NCBI GenBank assembly: GCA_963738665.1
Contig: CAVTXL010000003.1
Location: forward strand, 1,054,001 to 1,118,000
Reading direction: 5' to 3'
DNA length: 64,000 bases
Origin: JABDGM01 sp963738665
Lineage (GTDB): Bacteria; Planctomycetota; Planctomycetia; Pirellulales; Lacipirellulaceae
This document shows positions 28,914 through 37,675 of this stretch, piece after piece. Position 1 is the stretch's first letter; the number at the start of each line of letters is the position of its first letter. The notes under the pieces are model-generated. The model was not told where the DNA came from and ran no database searches. It was given only the letters and a program-made list of their open reading frames with translations. Position numbers and translations under genes: made by a program.

Positions 28914-29942
28914 TTACTCGCGAAATTGCTCCGGAATTATCAGCTTCTGAATTTCCGGATCGTTCATGTTCTCTTTCGTGGCCACGTGCTCGCCGGTGGC
29001 GACTCGTGCTTCGGCCGGCTTACCCTGGAGATGATCGACCATTGTCTTCACCGACAGGTAGCCCATCCGGACCGGGTCCTGCAGCACCAGGCCTTGAATC
29101 TTGCCGTCTTTGAGGGCCTGCACCAGCCGGTCGCTGGAATCGAAGCCGATGTACACAACCTTGCCGGCCAGGCCGGTTTCTTCGAGCGCCCGCAACATGC
29201 CGACGGCGCTCGTTTCATTCACGGCGAAGATGCCGTTGACCGAGTCGCGAAAGCGCAACAGCAACTGCTGCGACTTGTCGAGCGCCTGTTGCTCCGTCGT
29301 GCCGGCGTATTGGTCGTCGGATATCACCTTGATGTCCGGAAATTCTCTGGCCATGGTGTCCAAGAATCCGCGTTCGCGGTTCTCGGTGCTTTCGCTCCCC
29401 GGGCTGTAGCGAAGCAACATGACGTTTCCCTTGCCGCCGAGTTGTTTGGCCAGCTCGCGGGCGGCCAGGCGGCCGCCGTTGTAATTGTCGGTGGCCACGT
29501 AGCTGACTGCGAGGCTCAGGTCGTCGAGCCCGCTATCGTAAATGACGACCGGAATCCCAGCCTGCTTGGCCCCTTTCACGGCGTTGAGCAGCGAAATCGA
29601 ATCAATCGGCGCCAGGCAGATGCCGTCGACGCCTTGTGTTACAAAGTCTTCCACCAGGTTGCCCTGCTCTTCGCGATTGTCGTCGTGGACCGGCCCCTTC
29701 CAAAGGACTTCGACGTTGCCCAGCTCTTGGGCCGCGTTAGCAGCCCCGGCGTGCACGCTCTTCCAGTATTCCTGCGTCGCGGCCTTAGGAATCACCGCGA
29801 CGCGGAATTTTTTTTCGGCCCCCGCCTTGTCGGGCGGCATAGCAGTTCGATTGTTGTCCGACTTCGAGCTCGGACAACCTGCGATCGTGAACGTGGTCAA
29901 GAAAACCAGCACGCCGGCCGTGATTCGTTTGAAAATTTGCAT
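28914..29942 (-). CDS. Sugar-binding lipoprotein of an ABC importer (RbsB-like)
   Basis: Periplasmic-binding-protein-like domain (Peripla_BP_4) of 342 residues. The N-terminus MQIFKRITAGVLVFLTTFTI is followed by the lipobox TIAGC, so it is probably membrane-anchored. The domain starts FRVAVIPKAATQEYWKSV and has VDGICLAPIDSISLL, GNVMLLRYSPGSESTENRE, and NGIFAVNETSAVGMLRALE, all typical of ribose/galactose-binding proteins. It delivers substrate to the permease and ATPase encoded downstream. The sugar is not deducible from sequence alone. Confidence 0.93.
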   Translation of the reverse strand: MQIFKRITAGVLVFLTTFTIAGCPSSKSDNNRTAMPPDKAGAEKKFRVAVIPKAATQEYWKSVHAGAANAAQELGNVEVLWKGPVHDDNREEQGNLVEDFVTQGVDGICLAPIDSISLLNAVKGAKQAGIPVVIYDSGLDDLSLAVSYVATDNYNGGRLAARELAKQLGGKGNVMLLRYSPGSESTENRERGFLDTMAREFPDIKVISDDQYAGTTEQQALDKSQQLLLRFRDSVNGIFAVNETSAVGMLRALEETGLAGKVVYIGFDSSDRLVQALKDGKIQGLVLQDPVRMGYLSVKTMVDHLQGKPAEARVATGEHVATKENMNDPEIQKLIIPEQFRE

Positions 29943-29986
29943 CTTTTGATCCTTCGTGATTGATCCAGCGACAGCGAAGTTTGGGT

Positions 29987-31012
29987 TTAGGACGCATCCA
30001 AGTCGACTTGAATCTTAACGTAATTCTCGGGCCTGCGGCTCCACTGGGCGAGCACGTCGCCCGCTTCACGCAGCCGAACCGAGTGCGTTACAAGTTCGTC
30101 GACCGGCACGAGCTTTTCCCGCAGGCAGCTCATGACGCGCTCGAAATCCGCGGCCAACGCATTGCGCGAGCCCAAGATGTCGAGTTCCTTCAACACGAAC
30201 AGCTTGGTTTCATACTCGACTGGCGCCTTGGCATAGCCAATATAAACAACGCGGCCAGCGAAGCTGGCCAGCTCGACCGCGGCCCGAAACGTGCTCGGCT
30301 GGCCGACTGCCTCGACCACGACGTCCGGACCCAGGCCGGCCGTCAGCTCGCGCAAGCGATCGGGCAGCGATACCGCTTGCGAATTGATTTGCTCGGCGGC
30401 GCCGCAGCGGGCCGCGATCTGCAGCTTGCGGTCGTCGACGTCGACGGCGATCACGCGGGCCTGCCGCTGGGCCGCGCCGATGATCGCCCCCAGCCCGATA
30501 GCGCCGCATCCGATCACTACGACCGTATCCTGTGCATCGGCGCCGCCGCGGGCCGCCGCATGAAAACCGATCGTCAGCGGCTCGACCAGCGCCAATTCGC
30601 GGAGCGACAAGTCAGCCGACGCGAGCAGCTTCTGCCAGGGCGCGACGAGCCACTCGGCCATTCCCCCGTCGCGCTGCACGCCGAGAGTTTGGTTCTCGCG
30701 GCAGCAGTTAAACCGCTGCCGGCGGCAGGCCGAGCAGACGCCGCAACTCGTGTAGGGGATCACAAGCACGTCGCGGCCTGGCACCCATTCGGCAGGCACC
30801 TCGGCGCCCACCCGCTCAATCGTCGCGGCGATTTCGTGGCCCGGAATCCTCGGGTAAGAGACGAGCGGATTCGCGCCACGATAAGTGCTGAGATCGCTGC
30901 CGCAAAAGCCGACGCGGCGCACTCGCAGCAGTACTTCGGCCGGCCCAGGCGCCGGCATCGGCCGTTCGACGACCGCTGTTCGATTTGGTTGTTCAATGAT
31001 GAAAGATTTCAC
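29987..31012 (-). CDS. Zinc alcohol dehydrogenase, LgoD/RspB-like
   Basis: Medium-chain dehydrogenase of 341 residues. Catalytic zinc region VGFCGSDLSTYRG and GHEIAATIERVG; structural zinc site CGVCSACRRQRFNC; Rossmann motif VIGCGAIGLGAI. Segments SYPRIPGHE, VIPYTSCGVC, LGVQRDGGMAEWL and GSRNALAADF closely match E. coli LgoD (YjjN), which oxidises L-galactonate to D-tagaturonate. I chose GTG 31012, 11 bases after the preceding stop; an upstream extension to 31090 would overlap the lactonase gene. A tagaturonate epimerase gene in the same operon strengthens the proposed role. Other polyol or aldonate substrates, including L-fuconate, remain possible. Confidence 0.85.
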   Translation of the reverse strand: MKSFIIEQPNRTAVVERPMPAPGPAEVLLRVRRVGFCGSDLSTYRGANPLVSYPRIPGHEIAATIERVGAEVPAEWVPGRDVLVIPYTSCGVCSACRRQRFNCCRENQTLGVQRDGGMAEWLVAPWQKLLASADLSLRELALVEPLTIGFHAAARGGADAQDTVVVIGCGAIGLGAIIGAAQRQARVIAVDVDDRKLQIAARCGAAEQINSQAVSLPDRLRELTAGLGPDVVVEAVGQPSTFRAAVELASFAGRVVYIGYAKAPVEYETKLFVLKELDILGSRNALAADFERVMSCLREKLVPVDELVTHSVRLREAGDVLAQWSRRPENYVKIQVDLDAS

Positions 31013-31023
31013 TTCGGTCTCAG

Positions 31024-31874
31024 CTAATGCATCGGTTGCGGTTCTGGCCGAATATGGTAGGCGGCCATCGCCGTCCTTCCCAAAAACCATGCCCGCTCGT
31101 CATTGGTCAATGTTTCAGCCCACAGGCGGATCGTTTCGTTCCAACGGCCGTAGCTGGTTGCCAGCAGGCACACCGGCCAATCGGAGCCGAACATCAACCG
31201 GCGCGGACCAAATGATTCTAACACGACGTCGAGGTAGGGCCGAAGTGTCGCCAGGCTCCAGCCGCTCGCTTCGGCTTGGGTGGCCAGCCCAGATATTTTG
31301 CACACCACGTTCTCGCGCCGCGCCAGTTCGCGCACGTGTGTGGCCCATGGCTCGAGCTCGCCTTGTGCAATGAGCGGCTTGGCCATGTGATCGAGCACAA
31401 ACGGTTGCTGGGGATGGCGATCGACAAAGTCGATCGCTTTCGGCAACTGCCGGGCGAAGATCAAAAGATCGTACGTCAAGCCAAATCGGCCGAGCGCCGC
31501 GATTCCCGCATTGAAATCAGGCCGGTCCAAAAAATTCTCGTCCGGTTCATCTTGCACTACGTGACGGACGGCTTTCATTGCACGATGCTGCGACAAATCT
31601 TCCAAGTGCCGCGTGACGTCTGGCGCCGCAAGTGGCACCCAGCCGACGACGGCGCGAATCGCCGGTTGCTGGCTTGCCAGCGCCGCAGCCAACCGGTTTC
31701 GACGAGCGACTGCCGCGCCTGCACCGACACGACGCCGTCGATGCCGGCCTTGGTAATCTCTGCCAACAAGTCGCTCGGCAGGTAGTTGCGACGCAGCACT
31801 TGCATTTGCTCGTCGATCCAGTCATATTCGGACGGCTCGTACTGCCAGAAATGTTGGTGGGCGTCCAGGATCAT
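31024..31874 (-). CDS. Amidohydrolase-family sugar lactonase, COG3618 (frameshift near 31680)
   Basis: Member of the amidohydrolase superfamily that includes L-fucono-1,5-lactonase and L-rhamnonolactonase. Repaired length is 283 residues. Motifs: MILDAHQHFWQYEPSEYDWI at the start (HxH metal site; the Tyr-Asp-Trp pattern is family-typical), FVLDHMAKP, and LMFGSDWPVCLL with the catalytic Asp. One base is missing near 31680, between ETGWL and ALASQQPAIRAVVGW. It overlaps the fucU-like gene as ATGA. It should open the lactone formed by the aldose dehydrogenase encoded upstream. Confidence 0.87.
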
Positions 31875-32260
31875 GCGGACTCCAACACGATGTTCGCATA
31901 TTGAATCGTGTCACCGGTACGAATCAAACCGATCGCACGGACCGTCCGCTGCTTCAAATCGACGTGTGATTCAAATTCGACGGCGATCGGGGCCAGCGCC
32001 TGCTCGAATCGCCTTTGAATTTCAGGTGAATTGTGCTGCGCAAATTCCTTGGCCATCCAGGCGCGGCCAACGGAAAAATTGCCGCGCACTGCGCGGACGA
32101 CGTCCAGCACCGTTGGAACGCCGTCCACCAGCGAGATGTCCACGGTTTCCAATTGCGGCCAATAAGGGTAGCCGCGGTCCGCGATCACGAGCAAATTCGT
32201 ATGCCGGGTGCGGCTCAACAGCGAATTCAATTGAGGGTTCAAAATGCCAGTTTTCAACAT
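31871..32260 (-). CDS. RbsD/FucU family sugar mutarotase
   Basis: A 129-residue protein of the RbsD/FucU fold. Segments MLKTGILNPQLNSLLSRTRH, LLVIADRGYPYWPQLETVDIS and VGRAWMAKEFAQHN are family-typical; the N-terminal His and the Asp/Arg of ADRG are in their conserved places. These enzymes interconvert anomers of L-fucose or pyranose/furanose forms of ribose. In this operon it would present the right anomer of L-fucose or L-galactose to the dehydrogenase. Intact frame. Confidence 0.88.
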   Translation of the reverse strand: MLKTGILNPQLNSLLSRTRHTNLLVIADRGYPYWPQLETVDISLVDGVPTVLDVVRAVRGNFSVGRAWMAKEFAQHNSPEIQRRFEQALAPIAVEFESHVDLKQRTVRAIGLIRTGDTIQYANIVLESA

Positions 32261-32312
32261 ACGTCAGTTCTTTCGAATCGGTTCGCTCGTGTGAAATTGC
32301 CGGATGGTCTCG

Positions 32313-33350
32313 TCAGCCGACGTATGGATATGTCTTCGCAATGAGGCCGGCGGCTTTCGCCTCCTTCCAGAAAGCATCGGGCACGCACGTTTCGACCGCG
32401 GCCACGTTCTGGGCGACCCGCTCGGGCCGGCTGGTGTTGAGCGAAACGGCCGCCACGCCGGGCGGCGACAGGGCAAACTGCACGCAGGCGATCATCGGAG
32501 AGACGTCATGGCGCCGGCAGAGTGTCAAAAACTGCTCGCGCCAGGCGAACAACGGCACTTCGTTTTCTGGCGACGGAATCCGGTAATCAAAGAAGCGCCC
32601 GCCGGTCAAAAACCCAGCGTGGAACACGGCCGAATTGATCACCGTAACGCCGCCTTTGGCCAACTCGTCGACGAAGGCGACCACCTCGGGCGGGTGACGA
32701 TAAATCGTCAGGCTGTTGGCCAGCATCGCCCAATCCAGCGGAACCGCGTCCGCGATCAGGCGAATCACTTGCCAATCCTTGCTGCCGACGCCGATGGCCC
32801 GCACCTGTCCGGAATTCTTCAATTCGCCCAGTGCGCGGTACGCATCGAACAGATTAGCAGTGCGCTGTTTCCGGCCGGCGGCCGAATCAGCCGCGGCCAG
32901 GTATTCGTCGGGGTCGTGAACGGAAACCAACTGCGTGGCGTACGGCGCCCTCAGCAACTCGCATCCCTGCCGCCAACACTCGAGGATACCCTCGCCGCTG
33001 ATATGCTGCTCGGCGTCATATTTCAGGTCAGCCCACACGCCCGGCTCGAACGTCGCTTCCGCGCCGCGCAGCGGCACGCGCCTTCCAGCCGAGTTTGTTG
33101 CTGATCACGACTTGCTCTGGCCGAATCTCCAGCCGCCGCAAATTCTCGCCGATCGATTCCAGTGCCAGGCCGGCGCCGTATTTGCCAGCCGTGTCGAGAA
33201 GCACGGGCGGGGTGACGTGGGCGAACCATTCGCGCCAATCGCCAATTTCGTCTCTGCTGGCAAGGCTTCGTAGAGATTGCCCAGGCAGCTCGTGCCGAAC
33301 ACGATCCGCGGCAACTCCAGGCCCGTATTTCCAATGGCGACGCGTTTCAC
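32313..33350 (-). CDS. Aldo/keto reductase, L-fucose/L-galactose 1-dehydrogenase type (two frameshifts)
   Basis: D-threo-aldose 1-dehydrogenase-like aldo/keto reductase, 345 residues after repair. N-terminus MKRVAIGNTGLELPRIVFGT; then LLDTAGKYGAGLALESIGE, with the catalytic Tyr in the DTAGKYG motif, and NKLGWKR. The central segment YDAEQHISGEGILE and LVSVHDPDEYLAAA, and later GEL-KNSGQVRAIGVGSKDW, are characteristic. One base is missing near 33240 and one extra G is present near 33070 (repair GWKRVPLRGAEATF). The enzyme oxidises C1 of L-fucose, L-galactose or D-arabinose to the lactone with NAD(P)+. It precedes the mutarotase and lactonase genes, supporting an oxidative sugar route. Confidence 0.85.
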
Positions 33351-33386
33351 AGTTAGTACTTACCCGCAGAACATTCAAGGAAAGAA

Positions 33387-34679
33387 TCAGCCGCGGCCCG
33401 CATCGGGCTGCAAGGCGGCCAGGTGCCGGCAAAAGTGCTCGGCCAAGAGATCGGTGTACATATTCGCGTGCTCGCTTAAACACTGACGCAGCGCGTTGCC
33501 AAAGTGTGGATGCGTGACCACCGAGCCGAACGTGCAGTGCAAAATCTGTCGCCCCGGCTCGGACAGGCCGCGCCCCGGCGGCACGCCCTGCCAATCCTCG
33601 AGGTAGATTCGCCGTAGGCGAGCGTCATCAACCTCATCCACGCCCGGCACGCTTTCGAGCGTCGCATGGACATGATAGGTCGCTCGGTCGATCTCATACC
33701 GCGAGCGCGAGAACTCACAGATCTCGCGAAACAAGGCAGGTGCACAGAGCGCGACGGTCCGCAAGGCTTCCAGGTAAGAAGTGCCTGCCGTCTTCACATG
33801 AAAGCGACCGCCCGTCGCCCGGGCCAGAGCCGGATAGACCGACAGTTTATCCGACCCCGAATGCAGGCTAAGCTTGTACGGGCCCAACTGCCGGGCGATG
33901 GCGGCATGGTCGGCGAAGGAAGCCTCCAGCTGCGCAACGTTGCCGATATAGTCGACACCCTTTTCGAAATCGCCGACAAATCGCGGCGCGATGGAAACCA
34001 ACTTCATGCCCGACCGCAGGCACTGGTCGGCGATGATCCAGTGTTCGGCCAGCGTCGTCGGCTGCGGCGTTTCATCGATGCTCAGTTCAATCTCAAAATC
34101 GCGTCCGGCCGATTTCTGTACTTTCGCAATGTGGGCGGCCAGGCCGATGGCAAACTCGAGGGCCGTCCCATACTTTACGGCCGCCCGCTGGAGCGAGGCC
34201 GCGTCGAATGTGATCGTACGGCCCGTATCAAGGAAAATCTCGCGGCCGAGGTACGCGTCGTACCAAGGGGCGTGGCTGCGAATCGCGGCGAATCGCTGTT
34301 CAAGCTCCGCCCCGGCAAGGTCATCGGCCCGCTCTTGGACGTGGTCGGACGGGTCGATCGTAAAGAAGGTGAAACCGGCGGCCGCCGTGCGCTCGACGTC
34401 GGCCTCGCACTTCAAGTGGTCGGCGTCGGCGCCGTGCGGCTGCTGCCACTGAGCCGCGAGCAATGCATGTTGGACATCTTCGATCACTTGCTGCGGGCTG
34501 CGGCCGGTCCGCGTCATTTCGCGAATCGACTGTTGTGCGAAAATCGGGCTGATGCCCGACCCGGCGCGGCGCATGGCCTCGAGATGGCCCGCAGTTGCGA
34601 GTCCAAGTCGGTCGCCAAACCCGAAAGAGGGCGAAACTCCCAGCAATGCAAACGGTGGAGGCTGAAATGACGGTTTCAT
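33387..34679 (-). CDS. uxaE: Tagaturonate epimerase family protein
   Basis: A 430-residue intact protein. The sequence matches UxaE as described from Thermotoga maritima: FGFGDRLGLATAGHLEAM, SPIFAQQSIREMTRTGR, HGADADHLK, FTFFTIDPSDHV, LSIDETPQPTT, YKLSLHSGSDKLSVYPALA and GRFHVKTAGTSYLEAL. UxaE interconverts D-tagaturonate and D-fructuronate. I chose ATG 34679 (MKPSFQPPPF), 11 bases after the isomerase-like gene. No hexuronate isomerase gene (uxaC) is nearby, so its tagaturonate would have to come from L-galactonate through the LgoD-like enzyme. A role with the 6-deoxy analogue from L-fucose is possible but unproven. Confidence 0.9.
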   Translation of the reverse strand: MKPSFQPPPFALLGVSPSFGFGDRLGLATAGHLEAMRRAGSGISPIFAQQSIREMTRTGRSPQQVIEDVQHALLAAQWQQPHGADADHLKCEADVERTAAAGFTFFTIDPSDHVQERADDLAGAELEQRFAAIRSHAPWYDAYLGREIFLDTGRTITFDAASLQRAAVKYGTALEFAIGLAAHIAKVQKSAGRDFEIELSIDETPQPTTLAEHWIIADQCLRSGMKLVSIAPRFVGDFEKGVDYIGNVAQLEASFADHAAIARQLGPYKLSLHSGSDKLSVYPALARATGGRFHVKTAGTSYLEALRTVALCAPALFREICEFSRSRYEIDRATYHVHATLESVPGVDEVDDARLRRIYLEDWQGVPPGRGLSEPGRQILHCTFGSVVTHPHFGNALRQCLSEHANMYTDLLAEHFCRHLAALQPDAGRG

Positions 34680-34690
34680 ACCCTGCCCTA

Positions 34691-36359
34691 TCACGTCCAA
34701 GAGGCGCTGTCTTTCTGCGTTCCGCACATCGCCACTTCCAATCCCAGTTCTTGCGCCATAGCCGCTTTCGTCAGAGCCGCGGCGTCGGCCTCGGCCGCCG
34801 AGTTCGCGTAGGCGACCTGAATGTGGTTGCTCTTGTGGCGGGCCATCATCTGATCGCGCGACACGCCGTACGTCACCGCGTGCATGATCGGCCACTGCGG
34901 CGTGGTCAATTGCCAGCGCCGCTCGGTCTCGGCCGGCGGCAGCTCGACCACACCCGCGCGGCCGACGTCCATCTTCAGCCGCCCATCTTCGATGAAGACT
35001 CGCGACCAGACGATCTCACCCGGCCGCGAAATGCCCTTGAGCGTGCCGCCGCCGTTGGGGAAATACATGGCCGGCTGGCGCTCGCTCGTCGCGCTCTGCC
35101 AGCCGCCGATGAAGTGGGCCGGCGGCGCGCTGCCGCTGATTAGAAACACCCACACGTAATCGCGGACCGTCCCCGTCGCGTCCCAATCTCCCCAGCGGAG
35201 GTCGTGCAGCGTCGTCTCGACGGGCTGCCCCATCGCCCGGTGCACGCGGTTCGTAATGAGAGCGTCGAGGCCGGCGCACTCGTCCACCTCGTTGAAATGG
35301 GGCAGCGGCTGGCCGGAATAGAGCACCTGCGAACCGTCGCGGCTCGTCACGGGCGGCCGGTCGGAATTGTTCAGCGTTCCCTCGACCAGATCGCTCGCCG
35401 GCAGCAGGTCTTTCAGGCCTTGTTGGTACTGAATGCCGATCGCGTCGCAGCCGAAATCATCGGCGATGCGGACCGCCGCGATGTACATCTTGCACTGCCA
35501 GCGAATCTGATCGTCGGTCAAATGCTGCGCGTGGTCAGAACCGGTCACGAATTTCAGCCCGGCTTCGTCATACCAGCGGCGGACCGCCGCGGCCTCGGCG
35601 TCCATAACCTGCGTCGCTTCGTAGTACAAAGCCGATTGGCTAAGGCGCTCTTTGTAGACGCCCGTCGGGTTGAGCAGGTGATCGGGGATAATTGCGTTGA
35701 ACATGCCCATGCAGCCTTCGTCGAAGACGCCCATGATGGCTTTGTCTGCGAGCAACTGCCGGGCGAGCGCGGCGCCCAGCTGCGACTGGGCCTCCCCGAC
35801 TTGCACCTTGGCGAGGGGGTGGACATGGGTTGTTTCGTGCGTGACCCGGCCGCTTGTGAGCCAATTGGCCAGTTGAGTGCGAAAGCTTTTGGCGCGCAAA
35901 GTCTTCGGCCCACAACGATGAATAATCGACGCCGGCCTTGGTTAGCGAGCCATTCAAATTGAGCATGCCGACCAGGCCGGGCCAGGTGCCCGACCAATTG
36001 GCAATCGTAAGGATCGGGCCGCGATGCGAAATCAGCCCGTGTAGAATATGGTGCGAATACTGCCAGACGGCCTCGGCCACAATCAACGGCGCACTGCGGT
36101 CGATACCACGAAAGACGTCCATGCCTTCTTTCTGGGAGGCAATGAAACCGTGCCCATCGCATTCCTTATAGGGGTGAGCGCGGACGAGCCGCCAGCCCTC
36201 GGCGGCGACCGCCTCGCCCAGCGAGTGCTCCAGTTGCGCCTGTGCTTGCCAGCACTTCTGGTTGGCTGAGGGGCGCAGGTCGCCGTTGGCAATGAGATAG
36301 ACCTGCTGCGGCCCCAACCGCCGAGTTGTGGATGTTGCTGGGAACTGATAAGCGGCCAC
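34691..36359 (-). CDS. L-fucose/L-arabinose isomerase-like protein (frameshift near 35890)
   Basis: Repaired length 556 residues, similar to FucI (about 590). A GC unit is missing at about 35890 from a GCGCGC run; repair joins WAEDFAR to AKSFRTQLANWL. Motifs: an N-terminal nucleotide-fold start QQVYLIANGDLRPSANQKCW, IVAEAVWQYSHHILHG, ANWSGTWPGLVGMLNLNG, then VFDEGCMGMFNAIIPDHLL and, C-terminally, NRVHRAMGQPVETTLHDLRW and HAVTYGVSRDQMMARHKSN. These fit the fucose/arabinose isomerase family, where a Glu, Asp and His bind Mn. GTG 36359 is supported by GAGGGGAG about 8 bases upstream; a longer start would extend into the divergent regulator. Exact substrate unknown. Confidence 0.78.
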
Positions 36360-36452
36360 TGCGCGTCTCCCCTCAGGGCGTGGCCAGGCGTCGCGCAGGG
36401 CGGTCCACCCGAGCCACTTATCCTTAGTAGAGCGTTGCGGCCGCACAATGCC

Positions 36453-37384
36453 ATGCTTATGCTTGACACGGGGATGGATATCTTTGACCTGTCGGGAAGC
36501 CTTCCAAAAATGCCACCTACCTTGGCCAACGCGGAACCGGCCTTCTTTTCCAAGCAGGTTCGCCGAGCGAATCGGTTCTATTTGAACTTCAAAGCTCGGC
36601 CTCAGCGGGCGCTGGCGGTTGTCTGCGGCGGCTACGAAGATTGCGCCGCCGATTACGCGATCCGCCGCGATCAGTTTCCGTATTTGACGCTGGAATACGT
36701 GCTAGCAGGCAAGGGTTGCGTGCAACTGGGGGAGCGAACGGCCGCACTCGCCGCCGGCGTCGTTTTTACCTACGGCCCCGGCACCCCGCACGAAATCCTG
36801 GCCGACCCGGCCGACCCGCCCCGCAAATACTTCATCAATTTTGCCGGCCTGCGTGCGGCCGCGCTGCTGCGCTCATGCGGGCTGCCGCCTGGTTCCTGCT
36901 GCGCTGTGACGTCAGGATCGCGGGTTCAACAGCTTTTCGATGACCTGATTGAGCACGGCGCCGCGGCGGCCGGCGTGCGGCCGAGCTGTGTGATGCCTTG
37001 TTCAAATACCTTGTGTTGCGGGTTTCCTCCGCCGCGACCATGGGGGATGAGCACCGCTCACGGGCCTACTCGACCTATCTCCGCTGCCGCGACCACATCG
37101 AGCGGCACTCGGCCCGGCTGCAAACCCTGCGGCAAATTGCCGGGGAGGCTGGCGTGGACGGGGCCTATTTGTGTCGTCTTTTCCGGCGTTTCGATCACCA
37201 ATCGCCCTACCACACGCTCGTCCGCTGCAAAATGAATGAGTCGGCCGAGCGGTTGAGAAGCAGCGACGCGCTGATCAAGGACGTTGCGGCCTCGCAGGGG
37301 TACACCGACGCATTTCACTTTTCGCGGGTATTCAAGGCGGTTTTCGGCATCTCTCCACAGGCTTTTCGGAAGCTCAGGTTCTGA
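36453..37384 (+). CDS. AraC-family transcriptional regulator with cupin sensor (frameshift near 36978)
   Basis: Repaired length about 310 residues. The N-terminal half is an AraC-type ligand-binding cupin (FPYLTLEYVLAGKGCVQLGE, TYGPGTPHEILADP). The C-terminal half has two helix-turn-helix units: LQTLRQIAGEAGVDGAYLCR and LIKDVAASQGYTDAFHFSRV, ending FGISPQAFRKLRF. One base is missing near 36978; repair gives AAELCDALFKYLVLRV. The start is uncertain (TTG 36435, ATG 36453, ATG 36474). It is divergent from the nine-gene sugar operon with a gap of about 95 bases, so it probably senses the imported sugar and activates the operon. Confidence 0.85.
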
Positions 37385-37675
37385 CCCTGTCTGACTGCAG
37401 CCGGTCAAGTCCAACGCCGCACCGATTGTGTACAAAAGCATTCGGCAGCGCCGTTCGCGTTACACGCGGCGGGGCAGCTATTTTTCGGCCAAATATTGCT
37501 ATCCGCCGCAGCACGGATTAAACTGCCTTGTCGCAGGCGGCGCTCAACGGAAATCGGCAATTTCGCGTGCGTGGCGCTGCTGCCATCGCAGTTCGCGATT
37601 GGCTCGCTCAATACGTGCCCCATCTGTCGGTGCGATTGCGCCTGTGTCGTTCGACTGCTAGATCGGGGTGGCGAA
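37385..37675 (+). other. Spacer of about 290 bases
   Basis: No gene or clear regulatory site recognised between the AraC regulator and the DUF1592 gene. It should carry the promoter of the DUF1592/DUF1552 pair. Confidence 0.4.
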
